From the NCBI GenBank assembly GCA_040222455.1, contig JAVKDD010000011.1, positions 310,001 through 374,000 on the forward strand: DNA of 64,000 nucleotides, given 5' to 3'. This document shows positions 45,410-54,729 of this stretch, piece after piece. The position numbers were made by a program, and so were the translations under genes. The notes beneath the pieces are model-generated. The model searched no databases. It worked only from the letters and a program-made list of their open reading frames with translations, and was not told where the DNA came from. The DNA comes from RHLJ01 sp040222455 (GTDB lineage Bacteria; Bacteroidota; Rhodothermia; Balneolales; Balneolaceae). Positions within the stretch are counted from its first letter, which is position 1; the number at the start of each line of letters is the position of its first letter.

Positions 45410-45988
45410 ATGAAAACCTCGAAATACATAATGATTTGCGGTTCCTTACTTCTGCTCTCATTATTTGTGATGCCCATGTGGAACATCACTTTAAAAGCTC
45501 CACAATATCCCGATTCGATTGGTATGAACATATGGATCAACAAAATCGAGGACATGAACCCAAACGACATTAAGAATATTAATTTAATGAACCATTATGT
45601 GGGAATGGCAGAGATACCAGAACACATGAAAGAATTTGATGTATTTCCAATTGTGATTGGTGTGATGTCGGTGTTAGGTATCATCGTTGGGTTTATCGGA
45701 AACAAGAATTTATATCTTGCCTGGTTTATTGCTATGTGTATACTCGGTGCCATTGGGATGTATGATTTCTATGCCTGGGAATATGAATATGGGCATAATT
45801 TAAATCCAAAGGCAGCTATAAAAATACCGGGACAGGGCTATCAACCACCTTTAATCGGGGTAAAAGAGATTTTGAATTTTACGGCGATTTCTAAGCCGAT
45901 GATGGGTGCGTATCTGTTGTTCTTAGGGATGTTCATGAGTTTGTACGCATATTTCTTTGAACGTAAACTTGAAAAGAAAGAGGCTTGA
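45410..45988 (+). CDS. nos-cluster membrane protein between nosZ and nosL
   Basis: A 192-residue inner-membrane protein with about four helices: residues 10-26, 76-94, 98-118 and 160-180. Between the first two lies a periplasmic loop of 48 residues. Two MPM/HYVGMAEIPEHM-like stretches are rich in Met and His, e.g. VMPMWN and LMNHYVGMAEIPEHM, which suits a copper role. A protein of this size and topology often follows nosZ in clade II clusters of Bacteroidota; its exact function is not established. It ends one base before the nosL start. Confidence 0.65.
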   Translation: MKTSKYIMICGSLLLLSLFVMPMWNITLKAPQYPDSIGMNIWINKIEDMNPNDIKNINLMNHYVGMAEIPEHMKEFDVFPIVIGVMSVLGIIVGFIGNKNLYLAWFIAMCILGAIGMYDFYAWEYEYGHNLNPKAAIKIPGQGYQPPLIGVKEILNFTAISKPMMGAYLLFLGMFMSLYAYFFERKLEKKEA

Positions 45989-45989
45989 A

Positions 45990-46412
45990 ATGAAAACACT
46001 GTGGTTAGTAATAGTAGGAATATATCTGGTATTCACTTCGTGCCAAAAAGGTCCAAAAGAAATTATGTATGGTCAAGAAAACTGTACTTATTGCAGTATG
46101 ACCATCATGGATGATAAACATGCGGCACAGATCGTAACCAATACCGGTAAAGTGTATGTGTTCGACTCCATAGAATGTATGCTTAGAAGCCTAGAGGTAC
46201 ATGCCGACAAAGCCGAACAAATATTGGTAATGGATTTCAACAATCCGGGTACATTTTTGAGTGCTTCTGAAGCCAGTTATTTAATAGCTCCTCAATTACC
46301 AAGTCCAATGGGGGCAAATTTAACCGCATTTTCTTCGGATGAAGAAGCTTCAGATATTGGATATGAAGGTACTTTATATAACTGGGATTCCATCAGGGAA
46401 CAGATTCATTAA
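45990..46412 (+). CDS. nosL: NosL copper-delivery lipoprotein
   Basis: The start ATG 45990 follows the preceding stop by one base and gives a proper lipoprotein signal (MKTLWLVIVGIYLVFTSC); a longer frame opens upstream but lacks one. Cys18 is the lipid site. The copper motif is C32-T-Y-C35-S-M37 in GQENCTYCSMTIMDDKHAAQ. NosL is a Cu(I) carrier for CuZ assembly of NosZ. About 140 residues, within the usual length. Confidence 0.93.
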   Translation: MKTLWLVIVGIYLVFTSCQKGPKEIMYGQENCTYCSMTIMDDKHAAQIVTNTGKVYVFDSIECMLRSLEVHADKAEQILVMDFNNPGTFLSASEASYLIAPQLPSPMGANLTAFSSDEEASDIGYEGTLYNWDSIREQIH

Positions 46413-46434
46413 GTGAATAAAGAAGGAGCAGGTC

Positions 46435-47676
46435 ATGTTTTTTAAATGGTTAATAGCAGGTTACATGACATTATGGATGATCAACCCAATTGCTCAGGCT
46501 CAAATAAATGTCTGTTCAAGTTGTTCAGTGAGTACAATTCAGGATGGAATCAATGCAGCAAGCGCTTATGATACCGTTTTGATTGAGCAAGGGATTTACT
46601 ACGAACACAATATTCTACTCTCCAAACCACTCACTTTAATAGGAGAAAACGGTGTGATAATTGATGGCGAAAAACTAGGAACCATCCTTAAAGTTCAAAC
46701 TGAAGATGTGCACATTTCAAACTTGATCTTAAAACGTGTTGGAATTTCCCATACAGATGAGTTCGCTGCCGTGCACGTTTCGGAAAGCAAAAACTTCACT
46801 TTAAATAAACTCGTTGTAGAAGACGCCTTCTTTGGTTTTTTGATTGAAGGGAGCTCTAATGGAACGATCACAAATAATGAATTATCTGGGGAATCTGAAT
46901 TAGAGTTCTATTCGGGAAATGGTGTGCACGCCTGGAAAAGCAAATTTTTGACCATCACTGGGAATACTATTCGAAATCTGCGTGACGGAATCTACCTCGA
47001 GTTTGTAGATAATTCTGAGGTTACTAATAATCTGAGTGAAAAAAATATCCGTTATGGACTGCATTTCATGTTTAGTGATAACAACGCCTACAGCAAAAAT
47101 GTATTTAAAAATAACGGAGCCGGTGTCGCAGTTATGTTTTCCAAGAATATAAAAATGATCGAAAATAAATTTGAGAATAACTGGGGGACAGCATCATTTG
47201 GTTTGTTGCTTAAAGAAATCAACGACGCCGAAATCACTGACAATATTTTTAAAGAAAATACAGTAGCCATTGCAGTAGAAGGCTCATCACGAATCAATTA
47301 CCTGAACAATACTTTATCGGGAAATGGATGGGGGGTAAAAATGTCAGGCGGTTGTTACGATAATATGTTTTCAAAAAATACATTTTCGAGTAATTCATTT
47401 GATGTCTCATTTAATAGCCGCTTAAATGACAATAAGTTTTCTGGCAATTACTGGAGCACTTATTCTGGTTATGATTTGGATAAAGACGGCATTGGAGATG
47501 TGCCTCACCGTCCTGTGAAACTGTTTTCATATGTAGTGAACCGTACACCAGAAACGATGATTTTACTCAGATCTCTATTCGTTGACCTTATCAACTTCAC
47601 TGAAAATGTGACTCCGGTTTTTACTCCAGTTGAACTAATAGACGACAAACCGTTAATGAAGGAACCCAATGATTGA
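46435..47676 (+). CDS. nosD: NosD periplasmic maturation protein
   Basis: A 413-residue protein with a signal peptide (cleavage near AQAQI) and a right-handed parallel beta-helix of pectate-lyase-like repeats: IEQGIYYEHNILLSKPLTL, ITNNELSGESELEFYSGNG, DGIYLEFVDNSEVTNNLSE, YGLHFMFSDNNAYSKN. The C-terminal NYWSTYSGYDLDKDGIGDVPHRPV is highly characteristic of NosD. It works with the NosFY transporter in making the CuZ cluster. An AAGGAG ribosome site lies 8 bases upstream. It overlaps nosF by 8 bases. Confidence 0.95.
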   Translation: MFFKWLIAGYMTLWMINPIAQAQINVCSSCSVSTIQDGINAASAYDTVLIEQGIYYEHNILLSKPLTLIGENGVIIDGEKLGTILKVQTEDVHISNLILKRVGISHTDEFAAVHVSESKNFTLNKLVVEDAFFGFLIEGSSNGTITNNELSGESELEFYSGNGVHAWKSKFLTITGNTIRNLRDGIYLEFVDNSEVTNNLSEKNIRYGLHFMFSDNNAYSKNVFKNNGAGVAVMFSKNIKMIENKFENNWGTASFGLLLKEINDAEITDNIFKENTVAIAVEGSSRINYLNNTLSGNGWGVKMSGGCYDNMFSKNTFSSNSFDVSFNSRLNDNKFSGNYWSTYSGYDLDKDGIGDVPHRPVKLFSYVVNRTPETMILLRSLFVDLINFTENVTPVFTPVELIDDKPLMKEPND

Positions 47677-48376
47677 ATTTAAAAAAATTAAAAAGTCATT
47701 CGGTCGGCTCGATGTGCTTAAAGGACTTGATTTCTCTGTTAGAGGAGATAAAGTAACAGCTGTATTGGGGCCTAATGGCTCAGGTAAAACGACCCTGATT
47801 AAATCATTGCTTGGTATGGTTTACCCAGATAGTGGCTCCATTATACTGGATGGATACCAATTAAACGGAAAAGCAGATTACAGAAGTAAGATTGGATATT
47901 TACCTCAAATCGCACGATTTCCAGAGAATCTGGTAACTCGCGAATTATTAGCTATGGTTCGTTCAGTTCGTAAAGCTGAAAGCCGCGAGGAGGAATTGAT
48001 AAAACGATTTGGACTTGAACCATTTTTGGATAAAAAATTAGCCCATTTGTCAGGTGGAACTAGGCAGAAAATCAACATTGTGTTAGCGCTGATGTTCGAC
48101 ACCGAATATGTAATCTTGGATGAACCCACTACCGGGCTCGACCCTCGTGCCTTGCAGGAGCTCAAGAAATTGATCAGCGAAGAAAAAGAGGCTGGAAAAA
48201 CGCTACTTATCACCTCACACATTATGAGTTTTGTAGAAGAAGTTTGCGATGAAGTGGTTTTTCTGCTAGAAGGTCAAATCTATTTTCAGGGAGACATGCA
48301 AGAATTGAAAGAAAAAACCGGATCAGATGATTTGGAAAAAGCAATCGCCGCGTTAATGGAGGAAACCGATGCTTAA
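47669..48376 (+). CDS. nosF: NosF ABC ATPase
   Basis: A 235-residue ATPase. Walker A GPNGSGKTTLIKSL near residue 34, ABC signature LSGGTRQKINI, Walker B VILDEPTTGLDP and an H-loop in ITSHIM. It pairs with NosY, whose gene it overlaps by 8 bases, to power the export of a sulfur or other compound to NosD for CuZ biosynthesis. Confidence 0.95.
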   Translation: MIEFKKIKKSFGRLDVLKGLDFSVRGDKVTAVLGPNGSGKTTLIKSLLGMVYPDSGSIILDGYQLNGKADYRSKIGYLPQIARFPENLVTRELLAMVRSVRKAESREEELIKRFGLEPFLDKKLAHLSGGTRQKINIVLALMFDTEYVILDEPTTGLDPRALQELKKLISEEKEAGKTLLITSHIMSFVEEVCDEVVFLLEGQIYFQGDMQELKEKTGSDDLEKAIAALMEETDA

Positions 48377-49151
48377 TATCATACGCTATACTTTTTACGA
48401 TTTACTGAGAAGCAGATGGAGCATCACATACATGTTATTCTTCATGATCACTGGCTTTGCTTTGTTATTTTTGAGCAATGATCTTGGTAGTGCTATTATT
48501 TCCCTCATGAATATATTACTGGTTCTGGCCCCACTGGTAGGAATTATATTCGGAGTGATTTTTTACTACAACTCTTCTGATTTTAGTGAACTTCTACTAT
48601 CCCAACCTTTAAAGAGAAGTACCATCTTTTTAGGTCAGTTATTTGGAATTTGTATTTCACTAAGCCTTAGTCTGATTATAGGTTTGGGAGTTCCATTTTT
48701 GGTGTATGGGTTATTCGGTTCAAATCAAATCTTTGATTTTCTGGTACTCATTTTGGACGGCGTAATTCTCACTTTTGTATTCGTAGGATTAGCCTATTTC
48801 GTAGCCATGAAAAACGATAATAAAGTTAAGGGCTTTGGCTACGCTTTATTGATGTGGCTGATCTTCGCAATTCTGTATGATGGGTTACTACTCATTCTGC
48901 TTGTTCAGTTCGAAGAATATCCACTCGATACCTTTTCACTCATTGCCACTGTTGTAAATCCCATCGATTTATCAAGGATTCTCATTCTGTTAAAACTTGA
49001 TATTTCAGCATTGATGGGGTACACAGGGGCTTTATATCAAAAATTCTTTGGTACATTATTCGGTCTTTTCATTTCATTTGGACTATTGTCTATCTGGAGT
49101 GTATTACCTGGCTGGATGGTATATCGGACATCTAAACACAAAGACTTTTAA
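48369..49151 (+). CDS. nosY: NosY ABC permease
   Basis: A 260-residue inner-membrane protein with six helices, ABC-2 type. RYTFYDLLRSRW starts the protein and FYYNSSDFSELLLSQPLKRS is the conserved cytoplasmic loop of NosY proteins. It forms a transporter with NosF. The next gene (RIC protein) starts 12 bases after its stop. Confidence 0.93.
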   Translation: MLNIIRYTFYDLLRSRWSITYMLFFMITGFALLFLSNDLGSAIISLMNILLVLAPLVGIIFGVIFYYNSSDFSELLLSQPLKRSTIFLGQLFGICISLSLSLIIGLGVPFLVYGLFGSNQIFDFLVLILDGVILTFVFVGLAYFVAMKNDNKVKGFGYALLMWLIFAILYDGLLLILLVQFEEYPLDTFSLIATVVNPIDLSRILILLKLDISALMGYTGALYQKFFGTLFGLFISFGLLSIWSVLPGWMVYRTSKHKDF

Positions 49152-49163
49152 AACAAACACACT

Positions 49164-49865
49164 ATGATGATTTCAAATATTAAAGATCAATCAGTAGGCG
49201 AAATAGTTGCTGCCGATCACAGAACAGCATTTGTATTCAAATCACATGGCATTGATTTTTGCTGTGGTGGAAAAAAGAATGTAGCAAATGCATGCGCTTC
49301 AAAAAATGTCGACGTTAACGAGCTTGAGAAAGAGATTGCATCAATTTTGGCACAACCAGTGCAGGGCATGAAATTTAATGACTGGACAGTAGATTTTCTG
49401 GTCGATTACATTGTGAATAATCACCATGTATATGTTAAAAACAAACTGCCCGAGTTGCTTTACATTTCAGAAAAAGTAGCCAGAGTTCACGGGGAACGTG
49501 ATTCAGAACTCCTTGAAATGTATGCTTTAGTACAAGAGCTGCATTCTGAATTGATGAATCATTTGAATAAAGAAGAGACCGAACTATTCCCACTAATAAA
49601 GAAATTGGACGATAAAGACCAATCGGAATATCTAAGTAATTTACTGCTAACCGAGCTTGAAGATGAACATGAATTAGCCGGTTCAATGATGCAGAAACTG
49701 GAAACGCTAAGCAACAACTTTACTCCACCTAAAGAAGCGTGTACCTCGTATGTCATTTACTATAAAACGCTAAAAGAATTTCAGGATGATCTGCATATGC
49801 ATGTGCATCTTGAAAACAATATTTTATTTCCTAAAGTATTGGGATTGCTTGATAAAGTTGCATAA
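49164..49865 (+). CDS. RIC/ScdA di-iron Fe-S repair protein
   Basis: A 233-residue protein. An N-terminal DUF542/ScdA_N domain carries the Cys-Cys motif in GIDFCCGGKKNV. The hemerythrin-like domain that follows has its histidines in NHHVYVKNKL, ELMNHLNKEETELFP, EDEHELAG and HMHVHLENNILFP, for a di-iron site. RIC proteins (YtfE/ScdA) repair iron centres damaged by nitric oxide or oxidative stress. Its place inside the nos operon suits NO exposure and an NO-sensing regulator. Two start ATGs are in tandem (49164 and 49167). Confidence 0.93.
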   Translation: MMISNIKDQSVGEIVAADHRTAFVFKSHGIDFCCGGKKNVANACASKNVDVNELEKEIASILAQPVQGMKFNDWTVDFLVDYIVNNHHVYVKNKLPELLYISEKVARVHGERDSELLEMYALVQELHSELMNHLNKEETELFPLIKKLDDKDQSEYLSNLLLTELEDEHELAGSMMQKLETLSNNFTPPKEACTSYVIYYKTLKEFQDDLHMHVHLENNILFPKVLGLLDKVA

Positions 49866-49879
49866 AACTTATTGAGAAG

Positions 49880-51094
49880 ATGAAATCCAACTCGGCTTCC
49901 ATACCTTTGATTTGGAAAAGTAGCTTGTTCTACTTTGTGCTTGCAGGTGTTACTGGGGTGCTATTCCGAATCGGTATGGTGGGCGGGGATGTCTTTGGAT
50001 TCAGTCTCCAAAATATTAGGCACGCCCACTCACATCTTATGTTTTTTGGATGGGCTGGCCTTCTTCCGTTTTATATCATGTTCCGCTATATAAAAAATAT
50101 AAATTCAGGAGCTAAGCAATGGATGAAGGTCTCTATGATTTCAATAGTGATTCTTTCACCAATCACTTATTTATTTTTCCTGTTTTGGGGATATCATCCC
50201 GTTTCTATTGGTGATGCTAATCTTCCACTTTCAGCGATCTTTTCTTCTTTAGTAATGATTGCCTGGTATATTTTTATGTATGGCTATTGGAAAGTGAAAC
50301 CTGAAGTTGAAACCGAAGCCCATTCCTGGTTCACATTGGCGCTGATCATGCTAGGTTTAAGCTCATTAGGAGCATGGGGTGTTGGAGCACTTCAAGCATT
50401 TGGGCTAGATAATAAGCTCTTGGCTAAAGCCATGACACATTTCTTTCTGGGAACCTTTACTGAAGGATGGGTTGTCGTTTTTATTATTGGTGTTCTAATA
50501 AAAGAGCTGGGATTAAAAGCTGAAAATTTCCTCATTTCTCCAGATAAACTCCGCTTCATGATTTTTTTAGGAGCACCTCTTACATTTTCATATGGTATAC
50601 CAGAATCACTTTTAACCTCAGAATTATTGTGGTCGGCTAAGATTGGAGGCTTGTTAGCATCAACCGTGCTCTTTATGGTGGTCTATGCATCTTGGGATAA
50701 ATGCAGTGGGAAGAAAGCAATTTGGTTCTGGCCAATCGTTTTGTTGGCAGTAAAAGCTATTACACAAATTTCAGTATCAGTGTTGCCGAGTGGATTCTGG
50801 CTTTCTGATCACAATCTTAGAATATTGTACCTACATATTTTATTGTTAGGAGCGTTTACAATTACCGGGTTTGGATGGATAAAAATCACCTTCAATATAA
50901 AGGAGATTTATTTCAAAATGATGGTTTATTCTTGTCTGTTTGTTTTAGTAAGTCTGACATTACCCACTAAACTAATTCCAATTGGATTTAAAGGGGTATG
51001 GATATTTTATACAATGATTATTGCTGCCTGCCTTCCAATTATATCTGCTTTATTTTTCAAGTTTCAGGTTCATTATAAAGCTTCTAATAATTAA
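49880..51094 (+). CDS. Multi-pass membrane protein with HAHSHLMFFGW motif (NnrS/CcoN-like?)
   Basis: A 404-residue protein with about 12 membrane helices. The first part holds RHAHSHLMFFGW; later THFFLGTFTEGW and LYLHILLLGAF add histidines in helices. Such His-in-helix patterns occur in NnrS and in haem-copper oxidase subunit I. I cannot assign it to either. It is 14 bases after the RIC gene and 3 bases before a smaller relative, so it belongs to the nos operon. A role in NO or haem/copper metabolism is inferred only from location and motif. Confidence 0.65.
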   Translation: MKSNSASIPLIWKSSLFYFVLAGVTGVLFRIGMVGGDVFGFSLQNIRHAHSHLMFFGWAGLLPFYIMFRYIKNINSGAKQWMKVSMISIVILSPITYLFFLFWGYHPVSIGDANLPLSAIFSSLVMIAWYIFMYGYWKVKPEVETEAHSWFTLALIMLGLSSLGAWGVGALQAFGLDNKLLAKAMTHFFLGTFTEGWVVVFIIGVLIKELGLKAENFLISPDKLRFMIFLGAPLTFSYGIPESLLTSELLWSAKIGGLLASTVLFMVVYASWDKCSGKKAIWFWPIVLLAVKAITQISVSVLPSGFWLSDHNLRILYLHILLLGAFTITGFGWIKITFNIKEIYFKMMVYSCLFVLVSLTLPTKLIPIGFKGVWIFYTMIIAACLPIISALFFKFQVHYKASNN

Positions 51095-51097
51095 GGT

Positions 51098-51541
51098 ATG
51101 CCCGTTACTTCCAGATATTTTATAAAGACAGGTCTACTTTTTTTCATACTGGCGATGGTTTTAGGTGTGCTATCTACGTTAAATCCAGAACTTAGCATAA
51201 AACTAAGACCTTTCTTCTGGCATTCACTTATGGTTGGTTGGATAACACAGATAATTATAGGTGTTTCACTTTGGATGTTTCCAGGCAGGAGTAGGACAGA
51301 GGATTATAGGTCACAATTTTTATCATGGCTGATTTACTTTTCATTAAATACCGGATTACTTCTAAGAATTATATTCGAACCATTTTCTAATAGTCCACGA
51401 TTATTAGTCATCAGCGCACTAATTGTATCTGCTTTTCTACATATTATTGCATCATTCAGCTACTTCCTGGAAATGTGGCCGCGCGTAGTTTCAAAGGAAA
51501 AACAGTTAAAAAACCGTCGTTTGAAGAAAGGGTCAACGTAG
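51098..51541 (+). CDS. Four-helix membrane protein with WHSLMVGW motif
   Basis: A 147-residue protein with four helices (about residues 10-28, 41-65, 75-93 and 100-125). Its core is FFWHSLMVGWITQIIIGVSL, then WMFPGR. It begins MPVTSRYFIKTGLLFF. The next gene begins MPVVSRIMIR and has the same core, so the two are tandem relatives. The single His before the GW pair is shared with the larger preceding protein. Function unknown; the His could ligate haem or copper. Confidence 0.7.
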   Translation: MPVTSRYFIKTGLLFFILAMVLGVLSTLNPELSIKLRPFFWHSLMVGWITQIIIGVSLWMFPGRSRTEDYRSQFLSWLIYFSLNTGLLLRIIFEPFSNSPRLLVISALIVSAFLHIIASFSYFLEMWPRVVSKEKQLKNRRLKKGST

Positions 51542-51951
51542 TGCCTGTAGTTAGTAGGATAATGATTCGTTTATCATTCTGCTATTTCTTTGTGGGAACA
51601 GTACTCGGTGCATTTATGCTCATAAATAAAGTGATAAGCTTTAATCTAGAAGTATGGAAAATACTCCCCATACATATTGAAATGATGATTTTCGGCTGGA
51701 TCATACAATTCACAGTTGGAACTGGCTATTGGATGCTCCCACGATTGGTAAAAGGTAAACCAAGGGGCAACGAAACCATTGCTTTTCTTATCCCACTAGT
51801 ATTGAATTTGGGCATAATCATAATTATTTCCAGTTACCTGATTTTCCAAAGTTATGAATTGAGATTAGTTGGTAGAGCATTAGAAGCGTTAATCGTACCA
51901 ATATTTATTACTCTTCACTGGAAGCGTGTTTCTAAACAAATACATACATAG
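51541..51951 (+). CDS. Four-helix membrane protein, tandem paralogue of the preceding one
   Basis: I choose the GTG at 51541 as start: it overlaps the last base of the preceding stop (TAGTG), has AAAGGG about 9 bases upstream, and gives MPVVSRIMIRLSFCYFF, aligning with MPVTSRYFIKTGLLFF of the upstream gene. A longer frame starts at 51475 but would overlap the neighbour by 67 bases. The 136-residue product has four helices and the core PIHIEMMIFGWIIQFTVGTG, then YWMLPR. Last gene of the nos operon as seen here. Confidence 0.65.
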   Translation: MPVVSRIMIRLSFCYFFVGTVLGAFMLINKVISFNLEVWKILPIHIEMMIFGWIIQFTVGTGYWMLPRLVKGKPRGNETIAFLIPLVLNLGIIIIISSYLIFQSYELRLVGRALEALIVPIFITLHWKRVSKQIHT

Positions 51952-52008
51952 AATGGAAGCAATTGTAACAATTTGATTGACCGTTTTTTTATTTTTAGTT
52001 AATCTTTT

Positions 52009-52833
52009 TTAAAAACTTGTACTTAATTCCATGGTAGAAATCTCATAGATATCTGCATTCCCATTCGTAATTCTCGTAAAGTAAAGTGTATCTCCACTTA
52101 TTGATAAGCTTGGAGAATACTCCCAAGCTGAAGTATTAACCGAGCCTGTAGTATCAACAGAAACTGGGGAAGTCCAGGAATCATTAACCCTTTTACTAAA
52201 AAAAATATCTGACCGACCAATTGCTCTATGGCCTGCACTCATAAATAACATGGAATTACCATTATTAAACAAATGGACTTCTCCGTCCACTACATCGGTA
52301 CTAATAGTTAGCTTCGTAAGGTTTTCAGAACCGTTAGAAGAAGTATAAATATCCACAGAATTCATTCCAGAACCCTCCCGATCTGAATGAAAATAAATCT
52401 GATCACCAACTCCAAAAGCTCCACTATCTATTCCCTTTCTACTAAAAACACCTCCAAGATGTGTTGGAGAAGACCAAGCTCCATCTTGGTATTGTACAAA
52501 CCAGATATCATTACTATTCTGTTCTCTACCCCCATCAGAAATTGGTCTCGTAGAACCAAAATAAAGTCGAGAGGTGGTTCTATCAAATGTAGGGTATTCA
52601 CTATCCCATCCTTTTGAAAACGAAGCGATTGTTGGTTCATTCCAAACTCCATTTGTTCTTTGGGCTAGCATAAGTCTTTTTGTACCATCTGATCTAGTAA
52701 AACAAACTAAATCATCGGTGATAAATGCAATTCCATATTCATTAACTTCAGTATTTATTTGCTCAAGTAGGCTCTGTGCTATTAAAATATTTACATTAAA
52801 AAGTAGTAAAAGAGTAAAAAGAATTAGTTTCAT
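52009..52833 (-). CDS. Secreted TolB/PD40-like propeller protein
   Basis: A 274-residue protein with a signal peptide (residues 1-19, cleavage near LIAQS). It has five or six propeller repeats of the PD40 type: YPTFDRTTSRLYFGSTRPIS, GVGDQIYFHSDREG, NNGNSMLFMSAGH and SISGDTLYFTRITNG. It resembles WD40-like repeats in Pal/OmpA-associated proteins but has no other domain. Convergent with the nos operon end. No catalytic residue visible. Confidence 0.75.
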   Translation of the reverse strand: MKLILFTLLLLFNVNILIAQSLLEQINTEVNEYGIAFITDDLVCFTRSDGTKRLMLAQRTNGVWNEPTIASFSKGWDSEYPTFDRTTSRLYFGSTRPISDGGREQNSNDIWFVQYQDGAWSSPTHLGGVFSRKGIDSGAFGVGDQIYFHSDREGSGMNSVDIYTSSNGSENLTKLTISTDVVDGEVHLFNNGNSMLFMSAGHRAIGRSDIFFSKRVNDSWTSPVSVDTTGSVNTSAWEYSPSLSISGDTLYFTRITNGNADIYEISTMELSTSF

Positions 52834-53151
52834 AGTTGGCTCTAAAATTGGATTTAAAATCTTTATTCAAAAACCATACCAAGCGCTATATTCTTTAATG
52901 AACAAACTTTTAAAAGCAATTTAAAATGAAAAGGTGTTCAGATTTATACAAATAGTGTTCAAAATCGAACAAAACTAAAACATACATCAAGCATTTTGGT
53001 AATTCATTTAATCTTTATGTGAAATATTCAGTTTGTGGCAATTTTCGAATATTTGCGATACTACATTGAAACCAAATTATGTAATATGTAAATCGTGTAT
53101 GTTCTGGTATAAATCTGAAATACTCAATAGAAATAAGTGCGGTGTAAAATA
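52834..53151. other. Divergent regulatory gap
   Basis: About 320 bases between the divergent propeller and GH30 genes. It contains TGTTC-AAAATC-GAACA (52956-52971), a perfect 5-bp inverted repeat with 6-base spacer, and an additional GTGTTCA half-site at 52934-52940. This could be an operator. No gene seen. Confidence 0.45.
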
Positions 53152-54651
53152 ATGATTAATTACTTGAAACCTTTTTATTTAGCTCTTTTTATAATGGCAA
53201 TATTAAACTGTACAGGTTCTGATTCTCTTAATTTAGATGTTTATGAAACATCTGCTAGTGGGAACAAACTTACCAAAGTAGAAAATTTTCCTGCCTCCCC
53301 AAAGATGGTTGCTATCCAAATTAAACCCAACGAGACCTTTCAGAAAATAACCGGTTTTGGAGGATCATTTACAGAATCCTCAGCCTATCTCTTGAATCAA
53401 GTCGGGCAGGCAAATCGGGAGAAAATAATTGAAGCATATTTTGGAGATTCAGGAGCTAAGTACTCATTAACTCGAACACATATTAATTCAAGTGATTTTT
53501 CGTTGGGAAATTATTCGTACGCTTCTGTTCCTGGCGATAAGGAGTTAGAACATTTCTCAATAGATGAAGACAGAGATGATATCATTCCAATGATAAAAGA
53601 AGCTATGGAAGTTTCTACTGAAGGATTTAAAATTATTTCTTCGCCATGGACTGCCCCTATTTGGATGAAAGACAATAAAGAATGGAAAGGAGGAAAACTA
53701 TTACCAGAATACTATGACACCTGGGCGCTTTTCTTTTCAAAATATTTGACTGCATATGCTGAAGAAGGCATCGATATTTGGGGTATAACAGTAGAAAATG
53801 AGCCACTTGGGAATGGCTATAATTGGGAGAGTATGCATTTTACACCCGAAGAAATGAACGAATTTGTCAAGAATCATTTAGGCCCAAAACTTGAAGAAGA
53901 CGGACATGATATAGTATTACTTGGATACGATCAAAATCGAGATCATTTGGAGGAATGGGTAGATGTAATGTACGGAGATGAAGAGGCAGCTCAATACTTT
54001 GATGGTACGGCTGTTCATTGGTATGCTAGTACCTATGATGTATTCGAGGAAGCTCTTCAATATGCGCATAATGCCGCACCAGATAAGTATCTCATTCAAA
54101 CTGAAGCTACGGCAGATGCCGATGTCCCGGTTTGGAAAGATGACGACTGGTATTGGGCTAAAGAAGCCACCGATTGGGGCTGGGATTGGGCACCTGATGA
54201 ACAAAAATATTTACACCCAAAATATGTTCCGGTTTATCGATATGCTCGGGATATGATTGGCACATTAAATAATTGGGTTGACGGTTGGGTAGACTGGAAT
54301 ATGGTTTTAGATCGTCAAGGTGGACCTAATTGGGCAAATAACTGGTGTTTGGCTCCTGTTATTGTAGATCCTGATTTAGATGAAGTATATTTTACACCAC
54401 TGTATTATACAATGTCTCATTTCAGTCGATTTATTAGACCGGGCGCAGTTCGTATTGGTCATTCTCACGAAGATGAGGAAGTTCTTGTAACAGCAGTACA
54501 AAACCCGGATGGTTCAGTTGTGGTTGTAATATTAAATCAATCTGAAGATTCCAGAGAATTACAAATTAACGTAGATGGTAAAATGGGAGACGTAACAATT
54601 CAGGCTAAAGCTTTACAGACTATAATTATAGATTCTGATAATAAAGGGTAA
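53152..54651 (+). CDS. GH30-type secreted beta-glycosidase lipoprotein
   Basis: The ATG at 53152 gives a lipoprotein signal (MINYLKPFYLALFIMAILNC, Cys20); a GTG 15 bases earlier adds only MRCKI. The 499-residue protein matches glycoside hydrolase family 30 (glucosylceramidase-like): FQKITGFGGSFTESSAYLL, ISSPWTAPIWMKDN, the acid/base Glu in ITVENEPLG (about residue 218), and the nucleophile Glu in LIQTEAT (about residue 317). It probably hydrolyses beta-1,6- or beta-1,3-glucans or glucosides outside the cytoplasm. A C-terminal all-beta domain ends the chain. Confidence 0.9.
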   Translation: MINYLKPFYLALFIMAILNCTGSDSLNLDVYETSASGNKLTKVENFPASPKMVAIQIKPNETFQKITGFGGSFTESSAYLLNQVGQANREKIIEAYFGDSGAKYSLTRTHINSSDFSLGNYSYASVPGDKELEHFSIDEDRDDIIPMIKEAMEVSTEGFKIISSPWTAPIWMKDNKEWKGGKLLPEYYDTWALFFSKYLTAYAEEGIDIWGITVENEPLGNGYNWESMHFTPEEMNEFVKNHLGPKLEEDGHDIVLLGYDQNRDHLEEWVDVMYGDEEAAQYFDGTAVHWYASTYDVFEEALQYAHNAAPDKYLIQTEATADADVPVWKDDDWYWAKEATDWGWDWAPDEQKYLHPKYVPVYRYARDMIGTLNNWVDGWVDWNMVLDRQGGPNWANNWCLAPVIVDPDLDEVYFTPLYYTMSHFSRFIRPGAVRIGHSHEDEEVLVTAVQNPDGSVVVVILNQSEDSRELQINVDGKMGDVTIQAKALQTIIIDSDNKG

Positions 54652-54729
54652 TTCCAAATTACTCGATTTGGCTATGCTTTTGAATAGATTATTTCTTTTT
54701 TTAAAACCGAACAGTTCATCTCATTACCA

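Noticed and set aside
45957..46412. Longer NosL start at 45957
   Set aside because: It overlaps the preceding gene and puts charged residues before the lipoprotein signal; ATG 45990 gives a correct signal.
51475..51951. Longer version of the last nos-operon membrane protein starting at 51475
   Set aside because: It would overlap the previous gene by 67 bases, and the extra residues have no counterpart in the paralogue, whose start aligns with the GTG at 51541.
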